Positions 46,758 to 57,420 of a stretch of DNA of 64,000 nt are shown piece after piece (within the stretch, counting starts at the first letter, position 1; every line of letters starts with the position of its first letter). The translations under genes and the position numbers were made by a program. The notes below the pieces were generated by a model. It saw only the letters and a list, made by a program, of their open reading frames with translations, ran no database searches and had not been told where the DNA came from. Origin of the DNA: Stenogyne calaminthoides (lineage: Eukaryota; Streptophyta; Magnoliopsida; Lamiales; Lamiaceae); the NCBI GenBank assembly GCA_037126765.1, contig JBBCBC010000021.1, forward strand, positions 20,229,434 through 20,293,433. The letters are read 5' to 3'.

Positions 46758-46894
46758 AGTGGTATCGAGAGGGAGTTCAAAGTTCATTTTTTCAATGTGA
46801 CCATCCGAATCGATCTTTTTGAAAAAGCCGCGTCTGCCATCTCAGAATATGCATATATTTTAATATTTTGGCGTCATTATCAAAAAGGGGATAT

Positions 46895-47497
46895 TGTTGG
46901 GATATTTTAGTTTTGATGAATTATCTATAAAAACATTATCAACTTGTGTTATTCAAGTTAACTTACGGATAACAAGTTGAGGGGGTTCATCCCATAAGTT
47001 CGAGAGAACAAGTTGAGGGGAACTCACAAAATGGAACTTAAAAGTAGATGATCGAGATCGACGGTTTTTGGATTGGAGATGAGACCGACGAGATCGAACT
47101 AAAGTTCGAGTTAATCGATGAGTCAGGCAAAATCGGAAGAAAAGAAAAGCTAAGATTAAAAAGATAAAACTTGATCGGAAGAATCGAAGTGACCCGATCG
47201 GATGACCGAAAAAAGATAAGTTGATCGATGATCGAAGACCAGATCGATGACCAGATTAGAAGAGGGACTGAGGGATCGTAAGACATCTTTGGTTGATGAG
47301 ACCGACGAGATCGACGCGATCGAGTGGATGTAGGGCGAGTTATCAGAACCACTATAAAAATAAGATAACCATACGATAACACACATTAGAAAAAATTTTA
47401 AAGTCACCTCCATTTTACGAGTTTTAACCCAAAAGATGTGACCATCTGAATCGATCTTTGCTAAAATGCGATTTTAATATTTTGGCGCCATTAATAT
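46895..47497 (+). repeat. LTR E3 (deleted) and internal remnant 3
   Basis: TGTTGGGATATTTTAG at 46895. It lacks the promoter dyad. A decayed downstream hairpin is at 47324-47356. The LTR end and primer site are deleted, and the polypurine tract region (TTTTGGCGCCATTAATAT) precedes E4. ATCAGA motifs of other copies appear as ATCG many times, which may reflect consensus errors. Confidence 0.65.
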
Positions 47498-48733
47498 TGT
47501 TGGATATTTTAGTTTTGAGAATTATAAACTAATATAATCGACTGAGGGGAACGAGAGAACAAGTTCGATCCGATCAAAGGTGGAGATGAGATCGACGAGA
47601 TCGAAAGTTCGGAGAAGAAATCAAAAGAGAAGTCATCCAAGACAAGTCATTTGAAGTCATGTTCATCGAGAATCGTAACGCCATCGATGATCGATAGCTC
47701 GAAAAGTAATCGGAAGACTGAGGGTCGATGTCCGGAAGTCGATAAGAGTTGCAACTAACTCGATATGCTAACCCGAAAGATGTCAAGATACCCGACGCAT
47801 AAGGTCCGTTCATGAAGAGAAGTCCATTAATCAAGAATCATGTTCGAGTAAAAGTATCATGAGACTCAAAGAATCCTGAAGACTCAGAGAACCCTGAAGA
47901 CTCAGAAGATCCTGAAGAATATAGCCGTTAGATTCAGCTGACGTGGACCAATGAGAGGAAGACAACTAGCCTGAAAAAGCTGCAAAAGCTACAGAATAGT
48001 ATGGATTTGAATGTGACTCCATCCAACGGTAACATTCAAATTCACACCATAAATACAAGTTCTTCCTTCATTATTTAGTGTGTGAAATGCGTGAAAAATA
48101 CCATTGAGCTACAGAGCCAAAGCATCTAGCATTTCCACCATAGAACACTGAGTAAGAAATACACGCATATATTCAAGAGTGTTCTATCTTAGATCTAAGC
48201 ACAAATGTAATATTCTAAGCTTAGAGAGACTTTCCCATCCTTAACATGGAGGCTAAACAAATGTAAGGGAAAATCTCACCCTAGTTGGACACCAAACAAT
48301 CTTTACCCAAACCGAGTGTTAGGTTAAGTTTTGTTAAGAAAGGGATTTAAGTTAGTTGGACTAACATAAATTCTGGGTGTGAGTGAGAACTCGTTAAACA
48401 TCTATAGGCAATCCCGTGAGGGAGATAAGTCCCGAGAGAGTGAGAACTCATTAAACATTTGTATTGTGTTGGACTAACACGTTAAACTAAGTCCAGTTGG
48501 TTAAGTTGGTGCCCCTGCTGATAGGGAATAGTGGATGTAGGAGTTGGACTCCGAACCACTATAAAATCGTGTGTTCTTTACTTGCTTTATGTTCTTACTT
48601 GTCATATGCATTTGGTTATAAGCAAAACACATCGATTAAACAAAAAAAAATTGGAACCACCATTCCCTCACCCCTGTTTTATATGCATTACATGATATTT
48701 GTACGCATTTCTTGGTTTTTCACGAGTCCAACA
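47498..48733 (+). repeat. LTR E4 (3' LTR of the chain)
   Basis: Starts TGTTGGATATTTTAG, is shortened in its 5' part, then is nearly identical to E1 from about 47870 to the end (CACGAGTCCAACA). Dyad 48003-48043, hairpin 48528-48562. Followed by TSD CCTAT. Confidence 0.85.
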
Positions 48734-48738
48734 CCTAT

Positions 48739-51148
48739 ATTTGCCAAAAATAAAGTAATGACCACATTCCAGCTATAAATAATTAATGTTCTACATGTAT
48801 CAAAATATAAATATATTATCCTTAAATTGCTACTCAATAATTACAGACTTTAGAAAAAATATTTCTTGCAAATAATAATGGGATAATGGAAGTAATAATT
48901 ATTGTTATGAATTGGATATGATCTCTTTATATTGAAGACAATACAATGAAGACGAAACTTTAAAAATAAATTTAAAGCATATTCACAATCATACTATTGA
49001 CTCTTAAAAAAAATACTATTAATAAATCAACATATAATAGATGTTTACATACTAATTTTTAATGAAAATTATATTTAGTTATATATGTATGTAACAGTAA
49101 ATTGATTAAATATAAATATATATATACATAACTTTTTTTAATCAATATATGTAATAAAATAAGTTTGATTTCTATATATACTGTTTATTATGTAGGTATC
49201 TCAATTAATTCATTTTTTTTGGATATGAGCAAAGATAGTACTTATTTAGTGTGTCATATTATAATTCATCTTTTGAGATAATTATCATCTCAATCATATA
49301 CCTTAATTTCTTCAAATGTTAAAGAGAGATTACATAATTAATTAGTTTCTTCCTTTATATTGATCTTTACCTTTGGCTGTGCCTTGTTATGGAAGATTTG
49401 GATATTAATTGTGTCAAAGAGAAAGTGAATACTAAAGTCGTTGTTGGATGCAATAAACTCGAAATGGTGGAAATTCAGCGATCATGTTACGAAATGTAAG
49501 GATATTTTACAACCCCACCCTATTATGCATTGAAATTATCGATATTTTGTATAAAAAAAATAAATTATTAAGTTCAATCTAATTTTATTAATATTATTAT
49601 GTAATATTTATAAATTAAACAAATAATATCATTTCACTTTTATTAATAATATCAATAGTAAATAAATCAATAAATAAACTAATAACACCATCGAAATATT
49701 TGAAAATAATTTTATTATTTATTTTATAATAATTTTATTAAAATTTGTTCACATTCTTTTGTTTAATTTAATAAATTGAAAACCTACCAAAAAATTGAAA
49801 ACAGAATGTACGGTGAAATTTTAATAAATAAATAGTTATGCAAAATTATTCAAAAATAAATGATGCACTAACCTTAAATTAAATGAAGGGCCGAGATTGA
49901 TTATAGAAGATCTAATGGCCAGAAAAAGGGTCTTTCTAGATACACAAATTGAGGAGGTCTTTCTATATTTGTAACAATTTATCAAATCACTACATACAAA
50001 TTTAGCATTATACTGAGAGCAATTTTTATAATTAAATATCTATATTCGAATTTGTTCACATGTAAAATGATAAGAAAGTATAGCATACTGACATTCTCTC
50101 GTAAATATGAATTTTTTCGCAATTAATTTTAAATTTCAGAATTAAGACAAAGTGGACTTCTCGTAGATTTAAAAAAACTAAATATTATTATTAATTTAAA
50201 ACGAGGAAAATATAACTTGAAATTATATTAAACATTAGATAACAAAAAAAAAGAAATGTAAAAATAAAAAATCAATAAAAATAATAGTCGAATCGTAGTT
50301 GTCACTTTTGTTCTTCATATGTTCAAGTTCACGTCCATTAATGTCAAATATCAACCGCGGATATCTCGGTCCCTATTCTAGTGGTGGCATATTTGTGCTC
50401 TATAATGTGTTCAATATTATTAAACTTGATAGTAACATGTGAATTGAAAATTGGAAGATGATCAGCACATTCTCTATCAGTGGAATATATTGTTGAAGGA
50501 AGATTCAGTTTATACAGCAATTCACCGAGGACAACCTTAAAGTGAACTGTTACAACGATTTGATCCATTAAAAATAATTTGCAGACAAAACAATCATGAA
50601 TCAAATACGTAATAGCAAAAATTCACATAATGACTATTTGCATTTTAAGGAATACATCATCCAATCCAAACAATCACAATTAAATTATAAATAATGATTA
50701 GATAATTGCAATACATGAAAAAGTGTATTATATAAACAATATATGAATGAATATATAATAGCAATACTCAAACACTTTATAATCACTCACCTAAAATGAC
50801 TTGAAGATGAAGAACTTCAAAATTATTTTGATGTAATGGATGTGTGGAGTTTGAGGAACAATTTATACATAAAAAGATGATGTTGATTTAGAATTAAGAG
50901 AAAACTAATGCAACGATTACTCAAATGATATATTATTTAATACATATTAGTATCATTATTATTTTACAACCAATCAAGTAATAAAGAGGAATAAAGTGGC
51001 AATTAATATGATCAATTAAATTATCAAAATTACTATGATTAAATTGTGAAAAAAATGAAGGGTCGACATCGATTGTTGAAGATCCAACGGCGCAGAAAAA
51101 GAGCGGGAAATCAGAAATGGAAAAATGTAGGTGTATTATATAGTTATT
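48739..51148. other. AT-rich intergenic DNA, no gene seen
   Basis: No domain or complete repeat recognised. A block AATGAAGGG-CGA-ATTGAT...AAGATC-AA-GG-CAGAAAAAG occurs at about 49884 and again at about 51055 in altered form. A minus-strand frame at 50604-50344 (87 codons) has no recognised family. Confidence 0.4.
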
Positions 51149-51177
51149 ACTAGTATTGTACCCGTGCTAACACACAA
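51149..51177 (-). mobile_element. Helitron-like 3' terminus
   Basis: The minus strand reads GTGTTAGCACGGGTACAATACTAG followed by T across a small hairpin, similar to the terminus at 18489-18515. The other end was not found. Confidence 0.4.
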
Positions 51178-51516
51178 TCAATGTTGTCATCAAACATTTT
51201 ATATGTTAAAATAATTATTTTTTATTAATATAAAATTTTATATATCTTGTTGTATTATTTAATTTTATTCATTACAATATTGATTTGTTATAGAAAATTC
51301 TTTGCAAAGAAGAATTAAGATTCTTCACTTTATAATATTTCTTTGGGTTAATTGAAAAATATATCACCACTTTTAAGATTTTTATCAATTACAACATATT
51401 TTTTTTCTTTGCAATTCGAGACACCACATTTTTATGTTATTAGAAGTATCTTTTAATTTTTCGACAATAATTAAGTGAAGCGGCCTCAGAGTTGACATAA
51501 ATATCCACGTAGGATG
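51178..51516. other. AT-rich DNA, nothing recognised
   Basis: No open frame or transposon end. Possible interior of the Helitron-like element. Confidence 0.35.
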
Positions 51517-52330
51517 TCAAGACTGGTGAATAAAATATTTTTTTAATTCAAAAATATTTTTGTACGAAAAGCAATATATATCTAAAATATTTTTTTTGGG
51601 TTCGAAATAAAAATCTAAAATATATTTTAAAATTTTTAAAAATTTGGAGCTGCGATTTGATGAGCGATTTAGCGTTCTTCTTTTAAGTTTTTTGTTAAAA
51701 ATAATAAGAGCATAGCTTTTATCGAGATAAGTTTTGAGGGTTATATTCCTAAATTATAAAAATAATTTTTAGATATTATTTTTCTTTAAAATTATAAAAA
51801 ATGAAAAAAAATTGTATTAATCAATCGTGACATTCTACATGGACATCTATGTAGTAGTTTCAGCAGCCACATTATTCAATTGTTGCCAAAAAACAGGCAA
51901 ATGCTTCTAATTGCAAAATTTTAAAAGGTCATGTCTTGAAGTGCAAAAAAAAAAAGGATTTCAAGACTGGTGAATAAAAATATTTTTTTTAAGTTAAAAA
52001 TATTTTTATATTTAAAAATTTGGAGCTGCGATTCAATAAGCGATTTAGGTTCTTCTTTTAAGGTTTTTTTAGGAGAAATAATAAGAGCATATTTTTTGTC
52101 ATGATTTCATTCCTAAATTTTAAAAATATTTTTTTTCGATATTACTTTTCTTTAAAAAAAATCAAATTGAAAAAAATGAAAAAGTATATTTTATTTATCA
52201 GTCGTGACATCCACATGGACATCTATGTAACAGCTCCAGCAGCCACATTTTTCAATTGTTGCAAGAAAATTGGCAAATGCTTCAAATTGTAAAATTTTAA
52301 AATGTGATATCTTGAAGTGCAAAGAATAAA
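51517..52330 (+). repeat. Direct tandem duplication, about 0.44 kb period
   Basis: AAGACTGGTGAATAAA at about 51519 and 51963, GGAGCTGCGATT-ATAAGCGATTTAG, GTGACAT-C-ACATGGACATCTATGTA, and CAATTGTTGC-A-AAAA-GGCAAATGCTTC occur in both units in the same order. The units differ by many small changes, so the duplication is not recent. Confidence 0.8.
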
Positions 52331-52707
52331 AAAGGATATGTTGTAACCTTTTAAATGTCAGTCTGGTTTCTTCAAACAAATTAAAGATATTTTTTATGCC
52401 AAAATTAACCTTAATTAATAATAATTAAATATTCTTATCAATAATTACTATTGACTGAAAAATTATTCACGCGGCACATTTTGTAAGAAATTTGAACTTT
52501 TAAATAACCATTTTAGAGGTATATATAAAATAATGGGAAGAAAAATATCAGTACGACATTTTAAAAAATTGGATGGATTTTATTTTAATTGATTCCAAAT
52601 CAATTTCTCCGGCACTTCTAACTGATAGAAAACGAAAAGGCTTCAGGAAAAGAATTGTACTTGAGCAATTAAGCTTCATAAGACAAATTAAATCTCATAA
52701 AGGAAAC
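52331..52707. other. Spacer with short exon-like frame
   Basis: 52573-52707 is open and codon-like (MDFILIDSKSISPALLTDRK, then GFRKRIVLEQLSFIRQIKSH), cut by the SINE at 52708. No family recognised; it could be an exon remnant or chance. Confidence 0.3.
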
Positions 52708-53010
52708 GTGTCAAGTATGGATAGCTCAAGTGTTAGAGCTTCATCACCTGAGACATTGTGGTCCCGGGTTCGAGACACGGAGAGAGAATATTTATTCATT
52801 TTTGTGGTGGTTCCCCTCTTATTGGGTTGCAGTTTCGGTTGCCGTGTGGTTGCGATCCGAGTTGCAGTTTCGGGTAGTCCCCCTCTTGTGGTGATTGTGG
52901 TTCCGATCTACAACGAGATGAAATGACATTGCCATGTGCCTGATGATAGAAGGAATTATTGTAATTGATTATCTTAAAAAAACTATTGTAATTGATTGTC
53001 TGTAAAAAAA
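52708..53010 (+). mobile_element. tRNA-derived SINE (303 bp)
   Basis: A-box TAGCTCAAGTGTTAGAGC and B-box GGGTTCGAGAC at the head, a unique body, and an A-run tail (53004-53010). Flanked by an 18-bp duplication AAATCTCATAAAGGAAAC at 52690-52707 and 53011-53028. Non-autonomous; needs LINE machinery (family knowledge). Confidence 0.88.
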
Positions 53011-53028
53011 AAATCTCATAAAGGAAAC

Positions 53029-53175
53029 AAGCTTCAGAAGACAAATTAAATCTCATAATGGAAACATAAATTAATCAATATGTCTGGTTTGCCGATGCAA
53101 CATTGGTTTCCTTTTTTAATTATACGTATAGCCATAGTATCTAATTCATCCTAGTCAAGTAGTATTTAATATGTT
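53029..53175. other. Short spacer with repeat of the SINE target
   Basis: AAGCTTCAGAAGACAAATTA...TAATGGAAAC (53029-53065) repeats 52671-52707 with two changes, so the target sits in an older short duplication. Confidence 0.6.
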
Positions 53176-54666
53176 TGTTGGGAAATATTTAGTTTTGATG
53201 GAAGTTCCAAAACAGATTGTAATAGGACCAGTCAAACATGTTAGCTGACTGATGAATTAGATATCAGATAGGATGACCAGCTGAGTTGTATAGACAATCG
53301 ATGTAACAGATAGGCCACATATAGAGGGGGAATTCAATATGTATAGGCTAAGTTCTGAAGATCAGATAAGTCGAAGTCTTGAAGATCAGATAAGTTGAAG
53401 ATCAGAAGATCTGGAGAGCTGAAGAGCAGAAGACATCAAGACCAGAAGACCTACATCAGATAACACGAAGGAGAATCAGTAAGTTGTGCTAAGACAACTT
53501 ACATCAGAATATTCAAACCAGGTAGACAGATCAGTCCTTATTTGATCTGGTCAGATCCATCAGGTGACTACATCAAGTTACCTAGTACGAGCCAAAGTCA
53601 ATCAGACAAGAAGAATGTCAATCTTGTTAGTAAATCAAGTGCCGAACTTGTGTACTTATAAACCAATGAGAAGAAGACACACACGTATGGAATTGACACT
53701 TGCAGGACGAGCGCTTCAGAGTCCAACGGCTACAAAGGACAAGCTTACATGCTTTCGGCCATGCCGCCTCTGAGCACGTCAAATCAAGCCTGCAAACCTC
53801 CCTTAAATAGACCGAAATTCGAATTGCTCTCCAACGGCTAGTTCAATTTCGTGCCTATAAATATGGGATCAACCTTCATAGTAAGGTTACGGAAATTATA
53901 CAAGCTCAAAGATTAAGCAAGATTTCTGCACGAAGAACACAAATCAAGAATATTTTCTAAGTGTTCATCCCATAGTTCTTAGCATAGAAATCTTATCCTT
54001 TAACTTTAGGTTACTCAAATACTAGGATATAATTCAAGTTGGAACATATAAATCTTATACCTAAACCCACAAAGTTAGGTTAAGTTTGATTAAGCAAGAT
54101 TTCAGACTAGGGTTTCTAGTTTCTAATTTCTGAGATTGTTGAGTGAGAACTCTTGAAACATCTGTTGTACTGTGTTGGACTAACACATTAATCTAAGTCC
54201 AGATTGGTTAAGTGAGTGCCCCTGCTGATAGGGAATAGTGGACGTTAGACGAGTTGTCTGAACCACTATAAATCTTGTGTGATTTATCTGCTTTACACTC
54301 TTAGCACACTGCCTACTTTACATTGCATGCATGTTCTGAGTCTGGATTAGATTTGCACCAAGCAACTGATCTGATCAGGCTGACACCTTTGTCATCTGGT
54401 CTAAAATAGATTACTCAGAATCTGGTTTGAGTAAAACTGATTTTTCACACGGGTTAACTTATCTTCCGCACAAACAGTTGAGCTGATAGACGTCAAACTG
54501 ATCTGCTTTCAAGTTGTCAGTAAGTCGGATATCAGTCTGTACTGCTTCACTTGCACTCTGATCAGACATACTCGCATATCTACATCTGATCTCACAAAAG
54601 TTTTAGAAGTTTATTCACCCCTTCCCTCTATACTTCTATCCTCACAAAACCCGTTCGGGACCTACA
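53176..54666 (+). repeat. 5' LTR-F (1491 bp)
   Basis: TGTTGGGAAATATTTAG to CGGGACCTACA, followed two bases on by the primer site. Dyad GAAATT-GAATT / GTTCAATTTC around CTCTCCAACGG (53814-53850), TATA TATAAATA at 53856, downstream hairpin at 54235-54269. Related to LTR-D/E in the promoter and downstream parts but not at the start. Confidence 0.87.
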
Positions 54667-54668
54667 AG

Positions 54669-54680
54669 TGGTATCAGAGC
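54669..54680 (+). promoter_or_regulatory. Primer-binding site of element F
   Basis: TGGTATCAGAGC, initiator Met tRNA complement, perfect copy. Confidence 0.92.
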
Positions 54681-54802
54681 AGTAGTTCTTCCGACCACTG
54701 GCTTTGAATATCATCGATTCTTGAGGAAGAATATTTGTGGTCACTTGAACTGATCTTGAAAAATCCGTTTTTATAACTCATAATCTTCAAACTCACGTAA
54801 GC

Positions 54803-57420
54803 ATGGATAACACATCTGGGTTGAATCATGATCTGCCCAAGTTCTCTATCGATGAGTAACCCGACTGGTCTCTTGACATGAGTGACCATCTAGGAGTCAT
54901 CAGCAACAGGATAAGGGAGATTCTTGAGATAGGACCAATCATCATTTATCACTATAATCCAGCTGAAGGAGGAGATCCTACGCAACCAGTTGGAGCAAGA
55001 ATCAGAAAGAGTCTTTCGCTGATGGACGCAGAAGAGAGGAAATTGTCCAACCTGGATACGATGGCCATACATTTGATCATGACGATGGTGGATTGGACCA
55101 CACGTGAGAAGGTCAAGTATTTGTAGACTGCTAAGGAAGTTTGGGATACCCTTGCTGAAATCTGCAAAGGTAATGATCTGATTAAGGATAGCATATTGCA
55201 AGCTGAACTGGTAAACTTTGAGAAATTGAAGATGTTGCCAAATGAGACGATCGATCAGCTAGATGGAAGAGACTGCGTGATTTAGGCCGAGTAATGTCAG
55301 ACAAGGATATCAACTACAAGATTCTAAGATCACTAACAAAGAAATGAGACACTAAAGTGTTGGTCCCGGTGAAAAACCCATGAAATGCGGAAAAATCATG
55401 TAATGCATATAAAACAGGGGAGAATGAATGGTGATTCCAAATTTTTGCTTTTAAATCTATGTGATGTGTTTTGCTTATAACCAAATGCATATGACAAGTA
55501 AGAACATAAAGCAATAAAGAACACAACAAAGTATAGTGGTTCGGAGACTCAAGCTCCTACATCCACTCTCCCTGTTCCTAGGGAAATTCCTTCAAACGGG
55601 ACTTATCACCCTCCACGGGATCGCCTATAAGCTTTCGACTATCCAAGATAGTTTACTCACTTCTTCTACATTTGAGTTTTCTAGCTGACTACTCTGCAGC
55701 TTACTTACTCAAACACACACAAGCTTTCTGACTATCCAAGATAGTTTACTCACTTCTTCTCTAGAGTTTTCTGGTTGACTACTCTGCAGCTTACTCACTC
55801 TTTACAACTCCAACAATAACACAAACTACCTAACAATAGGGTTTGGGTTTGGTTGGTGTCTCCAACTAGGTTGAGATTTTACCTTACATTTGTTTAGCCT
55901 CAATGCTAAGGTTGAAAAAATCTCTCTAAGCTTAGGATATATCTTGGGTTGCTTAGATTGGGTTTAAGAACACTCTTGAATATATTTGTATATCTACAGA
56001 CTTGTGTTCTATGGTGGGAATGCTTGAGTATATAGCTCTTAGCTCTATAGCATTTTTCCACATTCTCCACACTTTAGAATGATGAAAGACATTGTATTTA
56101 TAGTGTGGATTTGAATGTTACCGTTGGAGAGAATCACATTCAAATCCATACTATTTTGTAAGTTCTGCAGCTTTTTCAGGCTGGTTGTCTTCCTCTCATT
56201 GGTCCACGTCAGCTGAATCTAACGGCTATTTTTTTCAGGATCTTCTGAGTCTTCAGGTTTCTCTGAGTCTTCAGGATTCTTCTAAGTCTCCAGGATTCTT
56301 GATTCGGCAGACTTCTCTTCAGCGGACCTTGTCTGATCAGGCATACTGACACTCAGGCTTACTGAGTACAGCTCTTCTGACTTCAGACATCCTGACCCTC
56401 AGGTCAGTTTTACTCACTGACCCTCAGGTCACTTGACTCAGGCTATCTGATTTCTTCTTGCCTGATCTGATCAGCTCGCCTGATCAGATCAGCACATCTT
56501 CAGGTCAACATATCAGGATAGCATCAGGTCAGCTGCATCAGGTTAGCACATCTGATCCCAATCACGTCTGATCTCGATCAGTCTCATCTGCTCCTCTTCT
56601 GATCAGCTACCTCCTCTTCTAATCTTCTAGTCAGTTTCGTTCTGATCAGCTTGTCTGCTCTTCTGATCACCAGATCAGCTCGTCTGTTCTGGTTATCTGA
56701 TCAGATCTTCTGATCAGGTCATCTGGTCATCTGATCAGCTGGCTTTAGCTTTTCTTCTCTTCTATATTTTGCTCAGCTCATCAGTTAACTCGGAAACTCA
56801 TCTAACTCATCTGATCTCGATCAGTCTCGTCTGCAGCCTCGTCTAATCTCGATCATCTACTTCTGATTCCGTGAGTTCCCCCTCAACTTGTTCTCTCGTT
56901 CCCCCTCAACTTGTTATCTGTAAATTAACTTCAATAACACAAATTGATAATGTTTTGGCATAATTCATCAAAACTAAAATATCCCAACATAAAGTAACAG
57001 TGATCAAAGACTGTCAATATATTGGAACCATGAAGCCGAACGATCTGTTTTTCAGTTTGAAAGCGCATGAATTTGATCTGATTGAGAGAAGCAGGGAATC
57101 AGATGATGGTCCTTCTGAAGCTACCACAAGTTCTACTAAAAATGTTGCATTTCAGGCAATTGGTAGCAGTTCACGATCAGTTGAACCAATGGGGAACATC
57201 ATCTGCAAAGATGAACAGATTGCTCTGCTGACCAGAAAGCTTGAATGATCAAACGTTCAGATGGGAAAGTACAGAAAGTTCTACAAAGCTTATAGACAAA
57301 GCAGAGGAAGAGATAGGAGATCTACTGACAGATCATCAGAAAGAGATCATTCTGATGACAGAAGAGACGATCGGAATGATGATCGAAGAGATGACAGAAA
57401 GGATGATCGAATGGATGATC
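54803..57420 (+). pseudogene. Element F gag, N-terminal two thirds, split by a solo LTR
   Basis: Met at 54803 (MDNTSGLNHDLPKFSIDE), TAA at 54857, then WSLDMSDHLGVIS to EKVKYL, TAG at 55124, and ETIDQL to RSLTK at 55350. A solo LTR-E occupies 55358-56989. gag resumes with VTVIKDCQYIGTMKPNDLFF, SLKAHEFDLIERSRES, then Asp/Arg repeats (SDDRRDDRNDDRRDDRKDD). The usual UBN2-type gag core of copia elements. The frame breaks at 57421 where the inverted part begins. Confidence 0.85.
55358..56989 (-). repeat. Solo LTR-E in gag of element F (1632 bp)
   Basis: The plus strand starts TGTTGGTCCCGGTG and ends AAATATCCCAACA; perfect TSD TAAAG (55353-55357, 56990-56994). TATA on the minus strand at 56095-56104, promoter dyad 56107-56147, downstream hairpin 55533-55567. 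TGATCAG motifs are dense at 56336-56760. No internal region, so solo. Confidence 0.93.

Larger units (their letters stand above)
33749..48733 (+). mobile_element. Tandem chain of four LTR-E copies in one TSD (non-autonomous Sirevirus-like)
   Basis: CCTAT flanks both ends (33744-33748, 48734-48738). Inside are LTR E1 (33749-35241 plus 45038-45161), internal segment 1 (45162-45423), E2 (45424-46757), internal 2 (46758-46894), E3 (46895-about 47431, deleted), internal 3 (to 47497) and E4 (47498-48733). The internal segments hold only a primer site (TAGTATCAGAGC, TGGTATCGAGAG) and a polypurine tract (CATTATCAAAAAGGGAGAAA), no genes. The tract is of the kind seen in Sireviruses. It would depend on proteins of other elements (inference). 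E1 hosts a full copia-B. Confidence 0.85.

Noticed and set aside
50344..50604. 87-codon minus-strand frame
   Set aside because: It reads like possible protein (VHFKVVLGELLYKLNLP) but shows no recognised motif, splice context or second copy; left as unassigned.
52708..52926. Frame continuing from 52573 through the SINE
   Set aside because: The part after 52707 is SINE sequence, so the fused reading has no biological meaning.
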